Source of the DNA: Vicinamibacteria bacterium
GTDB taxonomy: Bacteria > Acidobacteriota > Vicinamibacteria > Fen-336 > JAGNNV01
Direction of reading: 5' to 3'
NCBI GenBank assembly: GCA_016650185.1
Contig: JAENWE010000304.1
Span: 1 to 11,982, forward strand
DNA: 11,982 nucleotides
The position numbers and the translations under genes are program-made. Under the pieces are notes generated by a model. It was not told where the DNA came from. It did no database searches and saw only the letters and a list, made by a program, of their open reading frames with translations. Positions 7,707 through 11,982 of this stretch are shown in pieces (positions within the stretch are counted from its first letter, which is position 1; every line of letters begins with the position of its first letter).

Positions 7707-7812
7707 CCGTCATCGCGAAGGACCCGAAGTTCGTCTCGGACTGAAGCGATCTCGGCGTTACGCCGAGACTGCTTCGTCCCATGCATTTAGACGGGGTCGT
7801 CGCAGTGACGGG
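7707..7812. repeat. Palindromic repeat unit A (106 bp)
   Basis: The unit begins CCGTCATCGCGA and ends TCGCAGTGACGG before a final G. These ends are inverted copies with two mismatches. Its first 92 bases (7707-7798) recur at 7846-7937 with a single change. Inside, GAAGC at 7743 pairs with GCTTC at 7771, and TCTCGGCG-TTA-CGCCGAGA (7750-7768) forms a strong hairpin. The style resembles dispersed intergenic palindromic elements with 'GTCATTGCGA'-like termini found in several bacterial phyla. It follows the lyase gene and may act as a transcription end for it, although no T-tract is present. Confidence 0.85.
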
Positions 7813-7845
7813 AAAGTCTTCGAATGACGGGTGGCGCGCCGCCTT
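7813..7845. repeat. Spacer repeated after both palindromic units
   Basis: This 33-bp linker recurs at 8045-8076 with one C-to-T change and one base deleted. It contains TTCGAATGACGG, which is an inverted, imperfect match to the CCGTCATCGCGAA that opens the next unit, and a GGCGCGCC core. The linker therefore belongs to the tandem unit (139 bp from unit A to unit B). Confidence 0.75.
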
Positions 7846-8044
7846 CCGTCATCGCGAAGGACCCGAAGTTCGTCTCGGACTGAAGCGATCTCGGCGTTAC
7901 GCCGAGACTGCTTCGTCCCATGCATTTAGATGGGGTCCTGCTGAGGACGACGGTCGAAAACACCACATATTGGGCACTTTTCGGAATGGCGGCGTCCTCC
8001 CAAATAGTCACGGACGGAGTCCGTCCACGGCTCGCAGTGACGGG
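7846..8044. repeat. Palindromic repeat unit B (199 bp) carrying a 95-bp insertion
   Basis: Bases 7846-7937 copy unit A with one mismatch, and 8033-8044 copy its end exactly. Between them 7938-8032 is absent from unit A. The extra segment has nested inverted repeats: GAGGACG (7943-7949) with CGTCCTC (7993-7999), and inside these CGAAAA (7955-7960) with TTTTCG (7978-7983). It also contains GGACGGA-G-TCCGTCC near 8012. Either a small palindromic element inserted into unit B or unit A lost this part by deletion. Confidence 0.82.
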
Positions 8045-8076
8045 AAAGTCTTCGAATGACGGGTGGCGTGCCGCCT

Positions 8077-8092
8077 CCGTCATCGCGATGAC
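8077..8092. repeat. Truncated start of a third palindromic unit
   Basis: After the second linker copy the unit opening CCGTCATCGCGA recurs at 8077-8088, then diverges. It contains the perfect palindrome CATCGCGATG (8081-8090). It overlaps the end of the minus-strand beta-barrel gene and supplies that gene's stop codon. Confidence 0.7.
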
Positions 8093-8910
8093 GAAGTGGC
8101 CGTTTGCAACCCTCCGACCCGTTTTCGCGCCAGAACGAAGCGCAGACCGATCCGAGCCTGGGCCCCGCCCGCTTTGACGCGGACCTTCTGACCATTCAGG
8201 TCGAGATCGCCCGACCCCTGGCTGAACCGTCCCTGGGCCACCACCACGACGGATGGTGTTAGCTGTCGTCCGACCTCGAGCCCCAGCGCGAAGCCCAGTG
8301 GAGACACCTTGTGTTTGGAGGACACGATGCCGCTGAACGTGGCGGTGTCGTAGGGGTAGACCTCTCCATAGCTGACCCTGTCCGCGACGGTCGCGTTCAC
8401 TCTGAAGAACGCCGGACCGCCTTCGACATTCACGTTCCACTTGTCGGAGCCGCCGCGGTAAACCCCGGTAAGGGAGAAGCCGGCCTCACTAAAGCCCAAG
8501 CCGGCCTGGGTTCCGCTGATGCTTCGGGGCTGCGAGAAGAAGAAGGGGTGCGGAATCCGAGCGTCGAACGTGCCCGCGGATTTGCGGGAGGAGGTCTGTG
8601 CTCCGATCCTCACCCCGAAATTGCCGCTCACGTTGTATTGGAGATCGAAGGCCCCGCCCGGAGCGCCGCCCACGTCGTAGGAACCCTTGAACGTGCCGTC
8701 TTCCGCGTAGTCCCGCACGGTCTGCGACGAACTGAAGGTAGAAGAGCCGATGGTCTGAGCGAAGGCCAGACCAACTTCGATCCGGCTGTCTCCCTGCGGG
8801 GCCCGCCCGGTGACGCCCGAAACGGGTTGAGGGTCCTGGGCGAGGGCAAAACTTCCGGCCAAGGTCACAAACCAGACGGCGAGGTTCGCTCGAGTGCTCA
8901 GGTTCTTCAT
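8080..8910 (-). CDS. Small outer-membrane beta-barrel protein
   Basis: The 276-residue protein starts with a signal peptide (KNLSTR, then ANLAVWFVTLAGSFALA, cut near Q26). The mature part is glycine- and aromatic-rich with alternating strand patterns: SRIEVGLAFAQTIG, AFDLQYNVSGNFGVRIGA, GFSLTGVYRGG, KWNVNVEGGPAFFRVNATV, LGFALGLEVGRQL, SVVVVAQGRFSQG, ARIGLRFVLAR. This is typical of an eight-to-ten-strand outer-membrane barrel of the OmpA/OmpW-like size class. I cannot name a specific family. ATG 8910 is chosen over an upstream GTG at 8934 because it follows GGTGGGGGTG and forms a TAATG overlap with the metallopeptidase stop, implying coupled translation. After the last strand the C-terminus runs on for about 15 residues (RKRVGGLQTATSSSR) and ends inside a repeat element, so the natural end may have been replaced. 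Confidence 0.75.
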   Translation of the reverse strand: MKNLSTRANLAVWFVTLAGSFALAQDPQPVSGVTGRAPQGDSRIEVGLAFAQTIGSSTFSSSQTVRDYAEDGTFKGSYDVGGAPGGAFDLQYNVSGNFGVRIGAQTSSRKSAGTFDARIPHPFFFSQPRSISGTQAGLGFSEAGFSLTGVYRGGSDKWNVNVEGGPAFFRVNATVADRVSYGEVYPYDTATFSGIVSSKHKVSPLGFALGLEVGRQLTPSVVVVAQGRFSQGSGDLDLNGQKVRVKAGGAQARIGLRFVLARKRVGGLQTATSSSR

Positions 8911-10568
8911 TAGTTCACCCCCACCGCGGTCCACGCCTGGGCGACCGCGGCTTCCACCGCCGGGTTGCTCGGATACAGCTCCTTCGCGGCCTGGATGGTC
9001 GCGGCCCGGGAGGCGGCAAAGTTGCTTGACGGGACCAGGAAGGACGTGAAGGCCCGGTAGAACACACGCTCGATCTGCTCGCGGTTCGTACCCCCCACGC
9101 CGGTCACTCGTCCGCCCAGCCGATGGACTCCGCCTTCGATGGCGAGGTAGAAGGCGTGGTTGGCGATCCCCGAATTGATATGGACGCCTCCGTTGTCCCC
9201 CGTGCCGGTGAAGCGAATGGAGTAGTGGTCGGGATCGCCATAGAGCCCTGGGTTCTGCATCGAGCGGATCCCATCGAGCGGGAACGAGGCGGCGGTCGCG
9301 ATGTCCTCACCGTTCAGATAGTCGGCTCGCATCGGCCCGTTGCCCGCCGGCTGAAAATAGAACTCCACGGCTGTTCCCATCATGTCCGAAAACGCTTCGT
9401 TCAACGCGCCGGACTCGTTCCGGTAGATCAGGTTTGAGGTGAAGCGCGTGACTCCGTGCGTCAGTTCGTGCCCCACGATGTCGAGGGCGCCCGCGAAATT
9501 GTTGTACCTCTGTCCGCCCAGGGTGAAATTACTTGGCAACCCGACGCCATAGACCATGATCCCGGGGTGCAGGTAGAAGGCGTTGACGTAGTAGTCGAGG
9601 ATATCGTCGCCGTACAGAGTTCGATTCAGGGTCAGATCCTCTCGACGCACCAGATTCACGAAGCTGCGCACGGGAGTGTTCGCATCGTTGAGGCCGCGAC
9701 GGCCAAACCGCTTGAAGTAGTAATCGTAGGTGTAGCCGGTGTACACGTGGGCGTCGACCACGCCTCCGTCCGTCCAGTCGTTGTCGCTGTCGGCGGCATA
9801 GTCGGTGGAGCGGATCGAATTCGGAAAGCTGGCCACGAGGATGCTGTCGATCCGCAACGGATCTCCCTTCATGTCCAACGTCTGCAAGGTGGGCGGGCGC
9901 AGCGCATCCTGAGCCTGGAAACTGCCGCCCGTTCCGGTGACGCTTACTTTCTTGGAATCCCCAAGCACTCCAGTTCCGCGCCCCACTGCGCTCTGGCTGT
10001 CGCGGTCGGAGTAGTCAAGCGGAATGGCGCCGCTGTGTGCGTCCATGAAAACCACGCGGGCATCGGTCCCGGTCAGGATCTGGCCCCGCCAGGCGAGCAC
10101 GAACGTGAAGGAGCTGTCGGTGGTGAGCGGAAGGATGACGAGATCCACCTCGGCCGGGAAGAGGCGGCCTCCCGGATGAGCGGCCTCCAGCGTCCGTCGC
10201 GCCGCAGATTCCCCGAGGGTTGGCCGGGTCTCGATATCGATCCCCTCCAAAAGGGCGCCGAAGACACTGATCGTGCCCGACGCATCTTCCTGTCTCACCA
10301 GTTCGCCCCCCCACACCGGGACGCTTTGGTAGAGCTGCTCGAAGCGGGTGTGGATCCGACCCGGCAGCATGGTGTCCTCGCGCGTGCTCAGAACTCTCAG
10401 CTCGCCCCGGGTTGCCAGGGCTCCGATCTTCTGATCCCACTCGCTGACGGCGGCTCGGCTCGTGGCCGAGATCGAGGTCATGCGCGGCCCTGGTCCGGGC
10501 GCTGGCCCTTCCATCATCCCGAACCCACACACCGCGAGTACAAAGCTCGCCCGCAAAGTTCTATTCAC
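8910..10568 (-). CDS. Secreted thermolysin-like zinc metallopeptidase (family M4)
   Basis: The 552-residue preproenzyme hydrolyses proteins outside the cell or in the periplasm. The N-terminus has a signal-like stretch (RTLRASFVLAVCGFG). Residues about 40-190 form the propeptide: FTP-like HTRFEQLYQSVPVWGGELV (73-91), then a PepSY-like part with VFMDAHSGAI. The catalytic domain follows from about 225. Zinc and catalytic residues are all present: HELTH at 367-371 (H367, H371, general base E368), NESGALNEAFSDMMG with third zinc ligand E391 and D395, Y382 matching thermolysin Tyr157, and H463 in GGVHINSGIANHAFYL matching His231. The spacing of H371 to E391 is the thermolysin value. GTG start has a strong GGGAGGGG site. 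It follows the VWFA gene by 38 bases and overlaps the barrel gene by one base. It is a typical M4 enzyme without extra C-terminal domains. Confidence 0.95.
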   Translation of the reverse strand: MNRTLRASFVLAVCGFGMMEGPAPGPGPRMTSISATSRAAVSEWDQKIGALATRGELRVLSTREDTMLPGRIHTRFEQLYQSVPVWGGELVRQEDASGTISVFGALLEGIDIETRPTLGESAARRTLEAAHPGGRLFPAEVDLVILPLTTDSSFTFVLAWRGQILTGTDARVVFMDAHSGAIPLDYSDRDSQSAVGRGTGVLGDSKKVSVTGTGGSFQAQDALRPPTLQTLDMKGDPLRIDSILVASFPNSIRSTDYAADSDNDWTDGGVVDAHVYTGYTYDYYFKRFGRRGLNDANTPVRSFVNLVRREDLTLNRTLYGDDILDYYVNAFYLHPGIMVYGVGLPSNFTLGGQRYNNFAGALDIVGHELTHGVTRFTSNLIYRNESGALNEAFSDMMGTAVEFYFQPAGNGPMRADYLNGEDIATAASFPLDGIRSMQNPGLYGDPDHYSIRFTGTGDNGGVHINSGIANHAFYLAIEGGVHRLGGRVTGVGGTNREQIERVFYRAFTSFLVPSSNFAASRAATIQAAKELYPSNPAVEAAVAQAWTAVGVN

Positions 10569-10606
10569 GTTCCCCTCCCGGAAGTTGATGAACCAGAGAC
10601 GACTAG

Positions 10607-11794
10607 TTAGTGGACGCGCCGGCTGACGAGCCCGCTAGAAACGCCACCCGCAATGTACCCTTTCTTGGTGCGTACGGTGGCGTCCTCGCGGTCCACCCTG
10701 ACTTTCACGCTGCGGAATTTTCCGTCGTCACGGCGGGTCGGTGCGTATCCCACGATGTAGTACGAGCGAGCCTCTTCGGCTGCCCTTGAAACTGCGCTGG
10801 TCAGCACGTTGGCGAAGCGCGAGACGAAACCCCCCGTGGCTTGGGCCAGATCCTGGGACCCGCCCGATCGGTTCCAGGCCTTGTCGAAGATCGACTCCAT
10901 CTTCTGCCCGGGCTCTGGGAGGAGGCCGTCGAGGCCGTAGGCGTCGATGAAATGGATGGCCGCCTGAGCCTCGCGGGCGAGGTGAGCAGTGCGCTCCAGC
11001 CGTTCATCCATGAGACGCAGCTGCGGAAAGCCATCGGAAATAAGAATCAGAGACTTCCTACCGGGGATCGCGGCAAGCTGAATGAGGATCTCGTCGAAGA
11101 GGGACAACAGTTCGCCGGTGCGAGCAAAACGCGACTGAAAGCGCTCGCGGCGCAACGACTCGGTATAAGCGCCGTTGACGTCGTCTTCCATGTCGAACTC
11201 TATCTGCTCGCCCAGCGATTCGCCGGCCCCTCCGGGCCTGAAGAATGGGCTTCGACGCCGTGACATCACCTTGCCGATGGAGGCGAGACGCAGGCGGTCG
11301 TCAGGGATACGGCCTTCCCACACTTCGCGGGTCGCGAGATTGATCATTCGGACGATGTCCCCGTCCTTCGCTTGCTTGGCGATGAAATCGGATGTGGCCT
11401 CGCGCACCCGCGCGAGTTGCATCGGGGTGAGGTCTGAAGGATCCGCCACGATCACAATCCGCTGCCCGGGGGAATGTGAGAGGGGCCCTTGGGCGAGGAC
11501 GGCCAGACTGGCCGGCCCTCCGTCCTCGCTGGCCGCCATGGTGGCGAGGGACCCGTCTTCGATGGCTTCGAACACGGAAACCTCGACCGGCTTTCCGTTC
11601 TCCAGAATAGAGAAGTTCTCGGCCACCAGTCCTCTGATCGGACGGCCCCCCCCGTCAACCACGGAAACATCGAGCCGGATCATTCGGACGTCGCTCGAGA
11701 AGGTCAGAGGTTCCGAAGCTTGCGGACGCGTCTGTGATTGGGGTGCGCTGGCCGCGACCCCCAGGGCGAAAAGGACCAACGTGATTGCCGACAT
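10607..11794 (-). CDS. Secreted VWFA-domain protein, acidobacterial VWFA-related family
   Basis: The 395-residue protein has a signal peptide (SAITLVLFALGVAASA, cut near 17-20). Residues 36-77 (RMIRLDVSVVDGGGRPIRGL, NFSILENGKPVEVSVFE) are the N-terminal Ig-like segment seen in the acidobacterial VWFA-related family. The VWA fold follows: QRIVIVADPSDLTPMQL (111-127), DFIAKQAKDGDIVRMINLA, GRKSLILISDGFP (245-257), AIHFIDAYGLD. The C-terminus, SYYIVGYAPTRRDDGKFRSV and VRTKKGYIAG, is the classical family ending. The metal site is incomplete: D118-P-S120 is present but the third residue of D-x-S-x-S is leucine. Function is unknown for this family; adhesion or protein binding at the surface is likely. 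ATG 11794 is preferred over upstream starts as GGAG lies six bases before it and the signal peptide then begins correctly. It is the first sure gene of the operon with the M4 peptidase. Confidence 0.88.
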   Translation of the reverse strand: MSAITLVLFALGVAASAPQSQTRPQASEPLTFSSDVRMIRLDVSVVDGGGRPIRGLVAENFSILENGKPVEVSVFEAIEDGSLATMAASEDGGPASLAVLAQGPLSHSPGQRIVIVADPSDLTPMQLARVREATSDFIAKQAKDGDIVRMINLATREVWEGRIPDDRLRLASIGKVMSRRRSPFFRPGGAGESLGEQIEFDMEDDVNGAYTESLRRERFQSRFARTGELLSLFDEILIQLAAIPGRKSLILISDGFPQLRLMDERLERTAHLAREAQAAIHFIDAYGLDGLLPEPGQKMESIFDKAWNRSGGSQDLAQATGGFVSRFANVLTSAVSRAAEEARSYYIVGYAPTRRDDGKFRSVKVRVDREDATVRTKKGYIAGGVSSGLVSRRVH

Positions 11795-11907
11795 CGTGCA
11801 CTCCATTTCCAGAGAGGCCGAGGGAATTGTTGGATTCCCGCGGGACTTCACGCAACATACTCGCTGAGCCCGGTTCGGCGTGACCGCCCCTCGAGTCAAT
11901 TCCCAGT

Positions 11908-11982
11908 TCAGCCCGAAAGCGCCCCTTTCAGGATGGCGACGTCCGAGTCGAACGACTCGGGATGGAGGGGGCCGAACGAGAA
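11908..11982 (-). CDS. Possible C-terminal end of another minus-strand gene
   Basis: From the window edge a minus-strand frame is open for 24 codons to TGA (11910-11908): GPLHPESFDSDVAILKGALSG is its tail. Composition looks natural and the direction matches the VWFA, peptidase and barrel genes, so it could precede them in the same operon with a gap of 113 bases. A perfect inverted repeat, CCGAGTCG-AA-CGACTCGG (11943-11960), lies inside it and could equally be a hairpin in non-coding DNA. Too short to identify. Confidence 0.33.
   Translation of the reverse strand, partial: FSFGPLHPESFDSDVAILKGALSG

Noticed and set aside
7743..7914. Hairpins in the repeat units as intrinsic terminators
   Set aside because: Stems are strong but no T-tract follows on either strand, so classical termination is not supported; left as repeat structure.
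7707..8092. Repeats considered as a CRISPR array
   Set aside because: Only two full copies of about 92 bp, with unequal intervening sequence and internal hairpins; no short regular repeats with unique spacers and no cas genes.
9456..10610. Plus-strand open frame of 384 codons
   Set aside because: Antisense to the M4 peptidase; the peptidase frame carries the full HELTH and downstream catalytic residues.
11800..11899. Upstream extension of the VWFA protein to a start at 11899
   Set aside because: It would bury the signal peptide behind 35 residues with Cys and Arg; ATG 11794 has a proper GGAG site and a normal signal peptide.

Overview
The window is a high-GC bacterial chromosome segment that most resembles an acidobacterium. 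The strongest taxonomic hint is the secreted VWFA-type protein at the right end, which has the architecture of the acidobacterial VWFA-related family. A Hanks-type Ser/Thr kinase start typical of that phylum, and frequent TTG/GTG starts, agree with this. No rRNA, tRNA or CRISPR array was seen.

Region 1 (1-3463) is accessory and partly decayed. It holds the C-terminal end of an XRE-type helix-turn-helix regulator, a Ser/Thr kinase start that breaks off at the position of the ATP-binding lysine, and an unidentified C-terminal-looking fragment. Next comes an intact minus-strand operon resembling an AbiE type IV toxin-antitoxin pair. The antitoxin-like gene is first and carries a nuclease-like D...E-x-K motif before a winged helix. 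The nucleotidyltransferase toxin-like gene follows through a 4-base TTGA overlap. The operon has a good AT-rich promoter with a perfect palindrome in its spacer, a likely autoregulatory operator. Behind the promoter lie a minus-strand gene remnant and a 168-bp MITE-like element with roughly 38-bp inverted termini bounded by CTAG.

Region 2 (3486-7647) is metabolic. A minus-strand secreted beta-barrel-like protein diverges from a plus-strand operon of biotin carboxylase, biotin carboxyl carrier protein and hydroxymethylglutaryl-CoA lyase, each joined by a 4-base overlap. The lyase points to leucine/isovalerate degradation (3-methylcrotonyl-CoA carboxylase followed by HMG-CoA lyase). The carboxyltransferase subunit, isovaleryl-CoA dehydrogenase and methylglutaconyl-CoA hydratase are not in the window. 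The biotin-containing alpha subunit appears split into two genes at a linker motif usually inside one protein.

Region 3 (7648-8092) lies between convergent genes and contains a tandem array of palindromic repeats: two full units plus the start of a third. The second unit carries a 95-bp insertion with its own nested inverted repeats. The third unit start supplies the stop codon of the neighbouring minus-strand gene.

Region 4 (8080-11982) is a minus-strand, probably co-transcribed set for the cell envelope and exterior: a secreted VWFA protein, a thermolysin-like M4 metallopeptidase with all catalytic residues, and a small outer-membrane beta-barrel protein. The last few bases may hold the C-terminus of one more minus-strand gene.
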